Origin: an uncultured Victivallaceae bacterium
Lineage (GTDB): Bacteria > Verrucomicrobiota > Lentisphaeria > Victivallales > Victivallaceae
Direction: 5' to 3'
DNA: 64,000 bases
NCBI GenBank assembly: GCA_944389925.1
Contig: CALXOD010000068.1
Coordinates: 29,974-93,973, forward strand
The translations under genes and the position numbers were made by a program. Shown here piece after piece: positions 9,448 through 18,037 of this stretch (positions are counted from its first letter, which is position 1; each line of letters starts with the position of its first letter). A model generated the notes under the pieces. The model was not told where the DNA came from and made no database searches. It was given only the letters and a program-made list of their open reading frames with translations.

Positions 9448-10320
9448 ATGGAAAAACAGAAAACACTCAGGGCATCGGCGTTTCTTTCGGGAATCGCTCT
9501 GCATACGGGCGCCCGCGCCACATTGCGGATTCTGCCGGCGGAAGTCGACAGTGGCATTTCGTTCTGCCGGGTGGACCTGCCGGGGCGGCCGTCGGTGCGA
9601 GCGCTGGCCTCCAACGTGGTCGATGTCCGGCGCGGCACCACCATTGCCGACCGGACGAACGGAGCAATCGTTTACACGGTCGAGCATATCATGTCGGCGT
9701 TGCATGCGCACGGCGTGGACAATGCGGTCGTGGAGATGGACGGGATGGAGCCGCCGATTGCGGACGGCAGTGCGTTGCCGTATTTTGAAATGATCGGTGA
9801 AGCCGGCTTGCTGGAACAGGACCGGGAGGCGCACTTTTTCACGCCGGATCGGGTGCTGTTTGTCGACGGCGGGGCGACGAAGGTGGTGATCGCGCCTTCT
9901 GATAAGTTGGAAATTTCGTGTGTGACTTCGTTTGCCGGCTGTCCGTTCGACCCACAATTCTTCGCGCTGGAGGTCACTGCCGAAAGTTATGGCCGGGAAC
10001 TGGCCGGAGCCCGGACATTCGTTCAGTACAATGATTTGAAGCAGCTTTTGGCCATGGGATTGGTCAAAGGCGGCAGTCTGGATGCTGCGGCGATTATCCA
10101 TGAAGGGGCGATCATCTGCAAGGAGTCGTTGCGCTACCCGAATGAGATTGTCCGGCATAAGATCATGGATTTGGTCGGTGACGTTTTCCTCTGCGGCTGC
10201 CGGGTTCACGGCAGCATCGTCGCCGTCAAGCCCGGCCACCCGCGCAATGTCGAGCTGGCCGGTATGATGCAGAAAATGATGATGGAGCAATTGAATAATC
10301 AGGAGATTGGCCGGAAATGA
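9448..10320 (+). CDS. lpxC: UDP-3-O-acyl-N-acetylglucosamine deacetylase
   Basis: Zinc hydrolase that performs the committed step of lipid A synthesis in the cytoplasm. With the ATG at 9448 the protein has 290 residues and the catalytic residues fall at almost the E. coli positions: zinc ligands H80 (in VEHIMSAL), H237 and D241 (in HKIMD), and general acid/base H264 (in GHPRN). A TTG four codons upstream (9436) is in frame but is less likely. The gene overlaps fabZ by four bases (ATGA), which implies coupled translation. In Bacteroidetes LpxC and FabZ are fused into one protein; here they are separate but coupled. Its presence shows that the organism makes LPS or a lipid A-like outer leaflet. 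Confidence 0.96.
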   Translation: MEKQKTLRASAFLSGIALHTGARATLRILPAEVDSGISFCRVDLPGRPSVRALASNVVDVRRGTTIADRTNGAIVYTVEHIMSALHAHGVDNAVVEMDGMEPPIADGSALPYFEMIGEAGLLEQDREAHFFTPDRVLFVDGGATKVVIAPSDKLEISCVTSFAGCPFDPQFFALEVTAESYGRELAGARTFVQYNDLKQLLAMGLVKGGSLDAAAIIHEGAIICKESLRYPNEIVRHKIMDLVGDVFLCGCRVHGSIVAVKPGHPRNVELAGMMQKMMMEQLNNQEIGRK

Positions 10321-11237
10321 GCGGAAACATCCTTGGGGTCAAAGAAATCAGAGCCATCCTCCCGCAGCGCTATCCGATGCTGATGTTGGATCGGGCAGTG
10401 CTGGAGAGCGAAACCCGGGCGACGGCTGTCAAAAATTTGTCGATGAATGAGCTGTTTTTCCAGGGGCATTTCCCGAATCATCCGATCATGCCGGGGGTGC
10501 TCCAAGTGGAGGCCATGAAGCAGTTGACTGAGTTGCTGGCCCGGCCCGTTCTTGATCCGGAAGGGAAATTCGATGTGTACATGCGGGTTGTGGAGAAGGT
10601 GAAATTCCGCAAGCCGAACAATCCCGGTGACCGCATTCTCATCGAGTCGGAGATTCTGGAGCGGAATGACGGGGAAGTTGTTGCACAGGCTTCTGTCCGT
10701 AATAATTCCGGTGTCACCTGCGAGGCGAAAATTACGCTGGCGGTCCGCCCGAAACAGGGGCCGGACTCCATGCCGGATTTGTTCAATGAATTCGATAAGC
10801 ATGCGGAAACGCCGCTGGATGTCAATCAGATCATGGCGCTGGTGCCGCACCGTTATCCCTTCCTGTTGATCGACAATATCGCCAGAGTGGAGGGCGATCG
10901 GGTAATTGCGGTCAAAAATGTGACCGGAAATGAGGAAATCTTTTCGCATACGGAGGACGGTTATGCCGTGCTGCCGGAGTCGCTGCAATGTGAAATCGTG
11001 GCTCAATCCGGATGTGCTTGTGTACTGTCCCGCAAGGAAAATCAGGGAAAGATCGGCTATTTCATGTCCATTGATCGTGCGGAGTCTTTCGCCCCGGTAT
11101 TTCCGGGAGACCAGCTGATATGCGATATTACCCTGCCTCCGAGCAAAGGAAAATTCGGCAAAGGCACGGGGGTGATCCGCGTAGGCGGCAAGGTGGTATT
11201 TGAAATCACATTGATGTTCGCCATCGTCGACGCCTGA
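10317..11237 (+). CDS. fabZ: Tandem FabZ-like hotdog protein, (3R)-hydroxyacyl-ACP dehydratase
   Basis: Two FabZ domains in one 306-residue chain, about twice the usual length of 145-150. The first (residues about 8-145) has PQRYPMLMLDR, and the active-site pair H51 in GHFPNHPIMPG and E65 in VLQVEAM. The second (about 168-305) starts with a very good VPHRYPFLLIDNI copy, but where H51 aligns it has T212, with a histidine shifted one place to 211, and the GHFP-x-x-PxMPG loop is replaced by HTEDGYAVLPES. The second Glu (E226) is kept. The second half is therefore probably structural or altered in chemistry, giving an internal pseudo-dimer. It overlaps lpxC by ATGA and is followed by a strong terminator. 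Confidence 0.9.
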   Translation: MSGNILGVKEIRAILPQRYPMLMLDRAVLESETRATAVKNLSMNELFFQGHFPNHPIMPGVLQVEAMKQLTELLARPVLDPEGKFDVYMRVVEKVKFRKPNNPGDRILIESEILERNDGEVVAQASVRNNSGVTCEAKITLAVRPKQGPDSMPDLFNEFDKHAETPLDVNQIMALVPHRYPFLLIDNIARVEGDRVIAVKNVTGNEEIFSHTEDGYAVLPESLQCEIVAQSGCACVLSRKENQGKIGYFMSIDRAESFAPVFPGDQLICDITLPPSKGKFGKGTGVIRVGGKVVFEITLMFAIVDA

Positions 11238-11265
11238 CGACGGCGCAGGGTAGAGATTATGAATG

Positions 11266-11300
11266 CGGCAATCGGCTTAGAGGTCCGATTGCCGTTTTTT
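11266..11300 (+). terminator. Rho-independent terminator after lpxC-fabZ
   Basis: A perfect 10-bp stem, CGGCAATCGG (11266-11275) with CCGATTGCCG (11285-11294), a 9-base loop, and six T residues directly after it. Confidence 0.9.
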
Positions 11301-11319
11301 CTGGAGAAAGGAACGGAAC

Positions 11320-13302
11320 ATGATGGGACGGAAATGGCGGTGTGCGCTGATCGCGGGAGCGATGTTCCTGGCGGCGGGAGGAATGTCTGCAGCAGAACGA
11401 CAGCTCAAGGTGGAGTCTTCCAGAGAATATAAAACCCCGGATGGACGCCGGATTCTGGTGGAGAACCTCGGCTTGCCGCTGACGCCCAATTCCGGACAGG
11501 TGGAATTCGTCAGTGTGGCTCCAGATGGAGAGCGGATCGCCTGGGCGGTATGCAGTGGTACGATGGAGCATTACATCGTTGGTTACGGGGAGAAGAACGG
11601 GTTGCGGTTGATTGATGTTTCCCGGTTTTTCGGGCCGCATAAATATAAGCCGACGATCGCGCCTTACGGAGATTATGTTTATATCCTGGCGGGAAACCGT
11701 GGGCCGCACCTGCTGAAACATCAATTATCCACCGGCAAGACCACGGAGATTCACCATTTTCCCGCCCGTTATTACTGGTTGGGGCATGCGGTGGATTCGC
11801 AGGGGCGGATTTTCTGGGGGGTGCATGATTCTCCCAACCACCGCGAGATCGTGATCGGAGTGGATCCGCGTACGGATAAGATCATTACCACGGAAAAAAT
11901 CAGTGATGATCCATTGCAGAGCTATGCTCTTTCTCCAGCGATTGATGATCAGGATATTCTGTACGTACCCGTAGGCATGAATCGGCCTGATCTCTGGATG
12001 CTGGATCTGAAGAGCGGGGCGAAAAAGTCGATTCTCACGGAGGAGGAACGGACAGAATTTTACCGGCAGCGCATTCGGATTCCCCGGGTATTTCTGGAAA
12101 AGGGAAAGGTCTATGTGGCACTTGGTCGGAAGAGTTTTCTCTGTACGCCGGAAGGATTGCGCCCTGCACCGGAGGTAAAGCCCGTCGGCAGCTGGAGTGC
12201 CAATGCCTGCTTCCCTTCTCGCAAATTCCGGGATGATGGATCCATGGCGGAAGAGATCACATCGGAGGGCTTGGTGCTACGTCGGCCGGATGGGACGACG
12301 GAATTGATTCGGGTTGAAGGCATTCCCGTATTGGGACATGAGCTTTTCAGCATCGGTTCGGTGTACAAGGGAAGGTTGTTCGGCAGTGGAATTTTCAGAG
12401 GGAACCTCTTCTCGGTGGATCTCAAGACGCTGAAAGCGATTGATTATGGTCTGATCGGCCGCTCTGGCGTACAGCAGTACGATCTGGCTGCGACACCATA
12501 CGGGGTGCTTTTCTGCGGTTACACCGGTGGATTTTTTGACCTGTTCGATCCGGACCAGCCGCTTGAAAAAGGAAAGAATCCGAAACCGGTCGGCAGCTTG
12601 ACTCCCTATGATCAGGAGCGCCCGTTCCGACTGACGGCGGCCAATGACGAACAGACATTGTTTTACGTCGGCAGTATGGCTACTAAAAATGCACTGCCCG
12701 GAGCATTGACCAGAATTGATCTCAAGACCGGCGAATTCACCTGTTGGAAAAACATTATTCCCAATCAGAGCATCATGGATGTAGTGACTGTGCCTGGTTC
12801 GCCATTGATTTTCGGAACTTCGATGGTGGAAGGCGGTACCGGATCCCGGCCGACGGAAAAAGAAGCTCAGATCTTTCTCTTTGATCCGGCATCCGGTCGG
12901 GTGGTTTGGCAGGATAATCCTGTGAAAGGGGCCTGCTATGCTTATCAAGCCTCTATGAATACCGCAGATGGTCGCATTCTGGTGATTGCCCGGGTTCGCG
13001 GGGAGGATTATCGGTGGGTGATCTTCGATCCAGTGACCCGTACCAGTAAGATCGGAGAGCTTTGCAAGAATGGAGAAGGGCGCAGTCGCTTTGCCTTTTC
13101 TGAAAAGCGGCCGGTGAAAGGACGCAATTATTTTACCTGCTTCGGAACGTTTTATGAATTTGACCCGGCAACCAATCGAGTGACAGCCCTGTTCAGCGAT
13201 CCATCGCTCAATGAGACCAATTACTTCAAATACGTTGACGAGGATGACAGTATCTACTATCTGGATGAGGCCCGTCTGATGCGCTGGAGATTCATCCGGT
13301 AA
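11320..13302 (+). CDS. Secreted beta-propeller-like protein of unknown function
   Basis: A 660-residue protein with a cleavable signal peptide (basic MMGRKWR, a hydrophobic stretch, AAGGMSAAE cleavage region, residues about 1-25). The body consists of repeated beta-rich blocks with recurring SPxP/DPxTDK and 'VSVAPDGERIAW'-like elements, as in WD40/TolB/Kelch-type propellers, with no catalytic motif that I recognise. Export to the periplasm or surface is inferred. The ATG is preceded by AAGGAACGGAAC. It is monocistronic, bounded by the lpxC-fabZ terminator and by its own terminator at 13324-13351. Similar solitary propeller proteins are common among Lentisphaerota secretomes, so a glycan-related role is possible but unproven. 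Confidence 0.72.
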   Translation: MMGRKWRCALIAGAMFLAAGGMSAAERQLKVESSREYKTPDGRRILVENLGLPLTPNSGQVEFVSVAPDGERIAWAVCSGTMEHYIVGYGEKNGLRLIDVSRFFGPHKYKPTIAPYGDYVYILAGNRGPHLLKHQLSTGKTTEIHHFPARYYWLGHAVDSQGRIFWGVHDSPNHREIVIGVDPRTDKIITTEKISDDPLQSYALSPAIDDQDILYVPVGMNRPDLWMLDLKSGAKKSILTEEERTEFYRQRIRIPRVFLEKGKVYVALGRKSFLCTPEGLRPAPEVKPVGSWSANACFPSRKFRDDGSMAEEITSEGLVLRRPDGTTELIRVEGIPVLGHELFSIGSVYKGRLFGSGIFRGNLFSVDLKTLKAIDYGLIGRSGVQQYDLAATPYGVLFCGYTGGFFDLFDPDQPLEKGKNPKPVGSLTPYDQERPFRLTAANDEQTLFYVGSMATKNALPGALTRIDLKTGEFTCWKNIIPNQSIMDVVTVPGSPLIFGTSMVEGGTGSRPTEKEAQIFLFDPASGRVVWQDNPVKGACYAYQASMNTADGRILVIARVRGEDYRWVIFDPVTRTSKIGELCKNGEGRSRFAFSEKRPVKGRNYFTCFGTFYEFDPATNRVTALFSDPSLNETNYFKYVDEDDSIYYLDEARLMRWRFIR

Positions 13303-13323
13303 TACCCGAAGCTCCAGAATGGT

Positions 13324-13351
13324 AAATGCTCCCTGTCAAGGCGGCATTTTT
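13324..13351 (+). terminator. Probable terminator of the propeller gene
   Basis: AAATGCTCCCT (13324-13334) pairs with AGGCGGCATTT (13339-13349) around a GTCA loop with one mismatch and one wobble, ending in a T5 run. Confidence 0.6.
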
Positions 13352-13420
13352 CAGGAGGGGCGCTATTTCTGTTATTGGAGGGGGCTCTCCGGGAGGAGGG
13401 CGGCAGGGGGGACGATGAAG

Positions 13421-13458
13421 TGAAAAAAAGACGGAACCGGTTTAATCACCGGTTCCGT
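13421..13458 (-). terminator. Rho-independent terminator of the acyl-CoA synthetase gene
   Basis: A perfect 10-bp inverted repeat, ACGGAACCGG and CCGGTTCCGT, around an 8-base loop. The A7 run at 13423-13429 reads as a U-tract on the minus strand. Confidence 0.85.
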
Positions 13459-13481
13459 CATGGATTCTTCCCTGAATGGAT

Positions 13482-15149
13482 TTAGTGCCAGTCATTTTCT
13501 CCGGTTTCGGCATGGCGGCGCAGGACGCTTCGCATGATTTTTCCGGAGAAGGTTTTCGGCATTTTCTCAATGAATTCGATTTCGCGCGGATATTTGTACG
13601 GCGCAGTCTGTTGCTTGACGTGGTTTTGTAGCTCCTTGACCAGCGATTCGGTAGCGACATAACCTTTATGCAGAACGATGTATGCCTTTACTCGCGCGCC
13701 TCGCAACGGGTCCGGAGCTCCGACCACAGCCACTTCATGCACCGCCGGATGCAAGGAAAGCACATCTTCCACTTCAGATGGTCCGATCCGGTAGCCGGAA
13801 CTTTTGATAATGTCGTCGCTGCGACCGACAAACCAGTAATAGCCGTCTTCATCCCGATAAGCCTTGTCCCCGGTGTAATAGTATCCATTGACAAAGTAAC
13901 GGGCGTTTTCCTCATTGTTATAGAGATAATGAGTGAAGAGGCCGACAGGGCGATGGTCGCCCAGTTTCACTGCGATCCGGCCGTCTTCCCCCTGGGGAAC
14001 CGGGTTCCCGTCTTCATCGTGCAATTCAATTTCCCAGCCCGGTGTGGGGATTCCCATGGCTCCGGGTTTGTTTTTGATGTTCATGGGGGTGCAGATCATG
14101 CAGACCGTTTCCGTCTGACCATAGCCCTCGCGAATGGTCAAACCGGTACCTTCCTGCCAGATCCGGACAGTTTCCGTATGCAGCGGTTCACCGGCTGCGG
14201 TACAGCTGCGCAGTTCTTTGAAATCAAACTTGGTCAGATCATTCAGAATCAGCATCCGGTAGACCGTGGGGGGCGCGCAGAAACTGGTGATGCCGTATTT
14301 TTCCAGAAGCGGCAACAGTTCTTCGGCATGGAATTTCCCGCGGATATCATACACGAATACGCAACTGCCCGCGATCCACTGTCCGAAATAATTACCCCAC
14401 ATATTCTTGGCCCACCCGGTATCGGAAACGGTGAAATGCAGGTCATTCTGAGCCAAGCCATGCCAGATTTCCGCGGTAATCCGATGCCCCAGCGGATAAT
14501 CGTAGGTATGCTGAACCATCTTCGGATACTTGCTGGTACCGGAAGTAAAGACGAACAACATCGGCGCACTGGATTTTGTGCGCATTTTAAACGGCGTCTT
14601 TACCGCATGGGGAGACAAACGGGGTGAACGGGCTATTTCCGCCTGATAATCAATCCAGCCGGGACGGCTGCCATTTACCAGCAGCCGGGTATTCAAGGTC
14701 GGACAGGCTTCGTAGACTTCGTCGAATTTTTCGGCATTTTCCGTATCGGTAATGACCATTTTGAATTTACCGATATTGATCCGATACTGAATGTCGCTGG
14801 GCATCAGCAGGGTCGGCGACGGGCACTGTACCGCCCCGAGTTTAATCAGCGCCAGGGAAAAGACCCACCACTCCGGCAGCCGGGGCAGCATGATAAAAAC
14901 TCGGTCCCCACGGGAAATACCGTATTTCAGCAGCAGATTTGCCGCCTGGTTGGAAAGTTTACTCATGTCCCGGAAAGTATACCGCCGTTCCTCACCCTGC
15001 TGGTTGGTCCAGATCATTGCCAGCTTGTTGCGGTCGTATTCGGCCCATCGGTCAACTACATCGTAGCCGAAGTTAAAATATTCCGGGGATTTGACGGGAA
15101 GATCGCGGGTCAGACCGGCGCCTTCACTGTGATCGAATACAGGATTCAT
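13482..15149 (-). CDS. AMP-forming acyl-CoA synthetase
   Basis: Adenylate-forming ligase of 555 residues that activates a carboxylic acid to acyl-CoA through an acyl-AMP. Motifs in order: A3 P-loop TSGTSKYPKMV (about residue 203), REGYGQTE (A5, about 340), YYTGDKAYRDEDGYYWFVGR (A7, about 425), DDIIKSSGYRIGPSEVE (A8), and FSGKIMR near the C-terminus with the catalytic A10 lysine. Overall it is closest to the acetyl/medium-chain acyl-CoA synthetase (ACSM-like) group common in anaerobic gut bacteria. The A3 loop has Lys where Gly is usual (TSGTSGYPK). The substrate cannot be fixed. It is a single gene ending in a strong terminator. Confidence 0.87.
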   Translation of the reverse strand: MNPVFDHSEGAGLTRDLPVKSPEYFNFGYDVVDRWAEYDRNKLAMIWTNQQGEERRYTFRDMSKLSNQAANLLLKYGISRGDRVFIMLPRLPEWWVFSLALIKLGAVQCPSPTLLMPSDIQYRINIGKFKMVITDTENAEKFDEVYEACPTLNTRLLVNGSRPGWIDYQAEIARSPRLSPHAVKTPFKMRTKSSAPMLFVFTSGTSKYPKMVQHTYDYPLGHRITAEIWHGLAQNDLHFTVSDTGWAKNMWGNYFGQWIAGSCVFVYDIRGKFHAEELLPLLEKYGITSFCAPPTVYRMLILNDLTKFDFKELRSCTAAGEPLHTETVRIWQEGTGLTIREGYGQTETVCMICTPMNIKNKPGAMGIPTPGWEIELHDEDGNPVPQGEDGRIAVKLGDHRPVGLFTHYLYNNEENARYFVNGYYYTGDKAYRDEDGYYWFVGRSDDIIKSSGYRIGPSEVEDVLSLHPAVHEVAVVGAPDPLRGARVKAYIVLHKGYVATESLVKELQNHVKQQTAPYKYPREIEFIEKMPKTFSGKIMRSVLRRHAETGENDWH

Positions 15150-15307
15150 AATGCGTCCGTTTTGTTCGGGATGTCCCGATAGTACCGGAATGGTCCTCTC
15201 AGGTTGTGTTGCCCAATCTGTCTATTTACTATACCACTTCTTTTACCCGGGGGCAAGTGGCGGTGTCGGAAAATTGGGTGGGTTTTACGACATCGCCGGT
15301 ATTTTTC

Positions 15308-16537
15308 TCAGAAATTGTGGCAGACCAGGCCGTCACGCAGTTTCGGTTCGAACCAGGTGGACTTCGGCGGCATGATTGCGCCGGCGTCGGCGATTGCCAT
15401 CAGCTGTTCCACCGTTGTCGGATACATGGAGAAAGAGACGGCGAACTCGCCGGAATCAACCATTTTTTCCAACGCTGCGACACCGCGAATACCGCCGATA
15501 AAATCGATCTCACTGCTGGTTCTCGGATCGGTGATTCCCAGCAGCGGAGCGAGGACATTGTCCTGTAAAATACTGACGTCCAGCCGTTCAATGACTCCCA
15601 GGACGGATGGATCGAAATTCGGTTTCAGCAGATACCAGCGCCCGGCAAGATACATTTTAATTTCTCCCGGACAGCCGGTTTTGCCGTCCTGGGCCGGAGT
15701 AACGGAAAATGCGGTTGCCAATTCTTTCAGAAACCCTTCCGGCGTGTGTCCGTTCAGAGTCCGAACCGCGCGATTATAAGGAAGAATCGCCAGCTGGGTG
15801 GCGGGGAAGGCCACTGCCAGAAAGAAATTGTAGTCTTCCTGCCCGGTATGATGTGGATTGGCAGGGGCGCATTCCGCTGCGGTGCGTGCTGCTGCGGCGC
15901 TGCGGTGGTGTCCGTCGGCGATGTAGAAACAGGAGATGCGTCTGAACTCCGCGGCCAGCATTTCGCTTTGCGACTCGGAAATACGCCACAGGGTGTGGCG
16001 GATGCCGTCCGGGGCGGTGAAGTCAAACAATGGTGTCCGGGTTGTTTCCGCTGCTACCATTGCGTCGATGGCGGTGCTGTCGCGGTAGGTCAGAAAAGCC
16101 GGGCCGGTGTGAGACCGCAGGGTCATGACATGGCGGGTGCGGTCATCTTCCTTGTCTTTGCGTGTATTTTCATGTTTCTTGATGATGCCGGCGCGATATT
16201 CGGCGGCGGAGGCGGCGCCGAGGACGCCGGTCTGTACATGATCCCCCATCTGCAATCGGTAAATGTATAGATGTTTACCGGGGTCCAGTTGAAGCGGTAC
16301 TTCGTTGCAGAGGCGTCGGAAGGCGGTTCCGGCTTGTTCGTAAACCCGGTCATCGTGCAGGTCAATTCCCGGTTCAAGATCGATTTCCGGCCGGGAGACA
16401 TGAAGGAAGCTCCAGGGGTTGCCGGCGGCCAATGCGGCGGCTTCCCGGGTATTGACGACATCGTACGGTACGGCGGCAACTTCGGCGGCGCGCTCCGGCA
16501 CCGGCAGTAATCCATGAAAGGGTAACAGTTCAGGCAT
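15308..16537 (-). CDS. DUF1015 family protein
   Basis: About 409 residues of the DUF1015 family, cytoplasmic, of unproven function. Signatures are AAVPYDVVN near the N-terminus, the IIKKHENTRKDKEDDRTRH segment (about residues 115-135), ADGHHRSAAA (about 210, the most conserved family motif) and NFFLAVAFPA. The start at 16537 is chosen because GGAAGGA lies nine bases upstream; a TTG three codons earlier (16546) is the alternative. DUF1015 genes are often found near serine biosynthesis genes, but here the neighbours are an acyl-CoA synthetase and a folate enzyme. The gap to the folate gene is about 70 bases, so they may share a transcript. Confidence 0.85.
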   Translation of the reverse strand: MPELLPFHGLLPVPERAAEVAAVPYDVVNTREAAALAAGNPWSFLHVSRPEIDLEPGIDLHDDRVYEQAGTAFRRLCNEVPLQLDPGKHLYIYRLQMGDHVQTGVLGAASAAEYRAGIIKKHENTRKDKEDDRTRHVMTLRSHTGPAFLTYRDSTAIDAMVAAETTRTPLFDFTAPDGIRHTLWRISESQSEMLAAEFRRISCFYIADGHHRSAAAARTAAECAPANPHHTGQEDYNFFLAVAFPATQLAILPYNRAVRTLNGHTPEGFLKELATAFSVTPAQDGKTGCPGEIKMYLAGRWYLLKPNFDPSVLGVIERLDVSILQDNVLAPLLGITDPRTSSEIDFIGGIRGVAALEKMVDSGEFAVSFSMYPTTVEQLMAIADAGAIMPPKSTWFEPKLRDGLVCHNF

Positions 16538-16606
16538 AATGATCAATCCTTCCCAATAGTTTCAAAGTTGTTTGAATCAGATCAGAACAGAGCCGGCTTC
16601 GACTCT

Positions 16607-18037
16607 TCAAACCCCCGGCGGCAGAATCCGGTCCTCCAGCCCGGTGATTTCCCCCTGCCAGTGGGCCAGGCGCATTACCCGGCGGTGGATACATTCACCG
16701 CCTCCGAGTTCACAGCCGCCGTCCGGGCGGATGCCGCCGCAGGGGCCGTTGGCCAGGCGTTTCGGGCATTGGTCTGGGCAGACGTATTCGCAAAGCGGCA
16801 GCCGGCAGTGATTGCACCCGCGGCAGCCGCAGAACAGTACTTTCAGCAGGCGGCGCGCGGAAGCGTCCTGCCGGTCGGCGTGTGGAAAAAAGAAATGCCG
16901 CAGGCGGTAACGGAATTTTTCGCCGCCGGAGACCTGTGGTTCTCCCAGTGGGGTCATCCGGGGAGCATGCTCCGGATAAGAACGACGCAAAGTTCGGTCA
17001 AAAAGATAAAAACTGCCGGTGAACGGTGCCATTTCCGCACGGGCCAGATAGGAATTGTATTCTTCCAGCCATTGTTCGAAGCTGGAAAATTCCCTCAGGG
17101 CTGCTCCGATCCGTTCCGCGGCGATGGCAAGCTTGTGGTGGTTGTCCACTCCGGATAATTGAATTCCGCTGTATCCCAGGAATTTGCATCCGGCAGCCTG
17201 GAGCTCCAGCCGTCGCCATTGGGCCGCTTCAAACTGGTTCAGGGAAAAGCGCAGTTCTTTTTCCAGAATTTTGCGGAAATCCGGTGAGATATTGACGCCT
17301 GGATAGTTGCCTGCAAGGATTTTTTCCACCCTTTCCGGTGTCAGCAGCAGCAACCGGGCGATGGTGGGGATATAAAGTCCCCGGATACTCAAATACCAGC
17401 GCAGTGTCTGGAGTTTCAGCATATCCCAGCCGGCCTGGGTAACGATCACCTGTGCACCGGTGTTGATCTTTCGTACCAGTTTGCAGTATTGCCCGAGCAA
17501 TGAATAGGAGCTGTACTGGAACGGATTGACCACGCAGCCGCAAAGCAACTGTTCATCCCGGCGCTGCTGCCAGAAATCGAGAATGCGGACACTTTCCGTA
17601 AAGCAGCGCTTACGGGTATCACGGATAGATTCTCCACGCACGGCGTCGCCGCTGACGGCAACCAGATTTTTGATGCCTGCGTCACAGGCTAGGTGGGTCA
17701 GGGCATTCAACTCTGCTTCATCGGTGTTGCGTCCGCTCACGTAAACCAGATGACGATCCCGGTTTTCCGGGGAAAGCGCAGCGACATATTCCGCCGCGCG
17801 CCAGGATTCGACATGGTTCCAGCCATCGGTGATGGCCAGTGCGGCGGGCAGATCCTGGATGGCCAGAACTTCTTTCTCCAGAGCGGCTAATTTTTCCGCG
17901 GCGGCGGCAGGGTCGTTGTCGCGTCCCGGAGAACTGTTTTCCACCAGCAGCATGAATTCGCCGCTGTTCAGGATATCGCGGAATCGATTCCCCCGGGAAC
18001 TGGGGGCGAAATTCATCTGTAACTGCAGTTCACTCAT
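16607..18037 (-). CDS. metF: Methylenetetrahydrofolate reductase with Cys-rich C-terminal domain
   Basis: About 476 residues. The N-terminal part is a MetF-like TIM barrel (FMLLVENSSPGRDND, then AALAITDGW, NLVAVSGD and VTQAGWD motifs) that reduces methylene-THF to methyl-THF. The C-terminal part, residues about 395-445, holds around ten cysteines in CGCRGCNHC, CEYVCPDQCPK and NGPCGG, which is the MTHFR C-terminal domain found in anaerobes and thought to bind zinc or an Fe-S cluster and a partner protein. The start at 18037 has AGAGGAG eight bases upstream; a longer frame runs into the next gene. It overlaps the upstream flippase-like gene by eight bases, so the two are coupled. Confidence 0.85.
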   Translation of the reverse strand: MSELQLQMNFAPSSRGNRFRDILNSGEFMLLVENSSPGRDNDPAAAAEKLAALEKEVLAIQDLPAALAITDGWNHVESWRAAEYVAALSPENRDRHLVYVSGRNTDEAELNALTHLACDAGIKNLVAVSGDAVRGESIRDTRKRCFTESVRILDFWQQRRDEQLLCGCVVNPFQYSSYSLLGQYCKLVRKINTGAQVIVTQAGWDMLKLQTLRWYLSIRGLYIPTIARLLLLTPERVEKILAGNYPGVNISPDFRKILEKELRFSLNQFEAAQWRRLELQAAGCKFLGYSGIQLSGVDNHHKLAIAAERIGAALREFSSFEQWLEEYNSYLARAEMAPFTGSFYLFDRTLRRSYPEHAPRMTPLGEPQVSGGEKFRYRLRHFFFPHADRQDASARRLLKVLFCGCRGCNHCRLPLCEYVCPDQCPKRLANGPCGGIRPDGGCELGGGECIHRRVMRLAHWQGEITGLEDRILPPGV

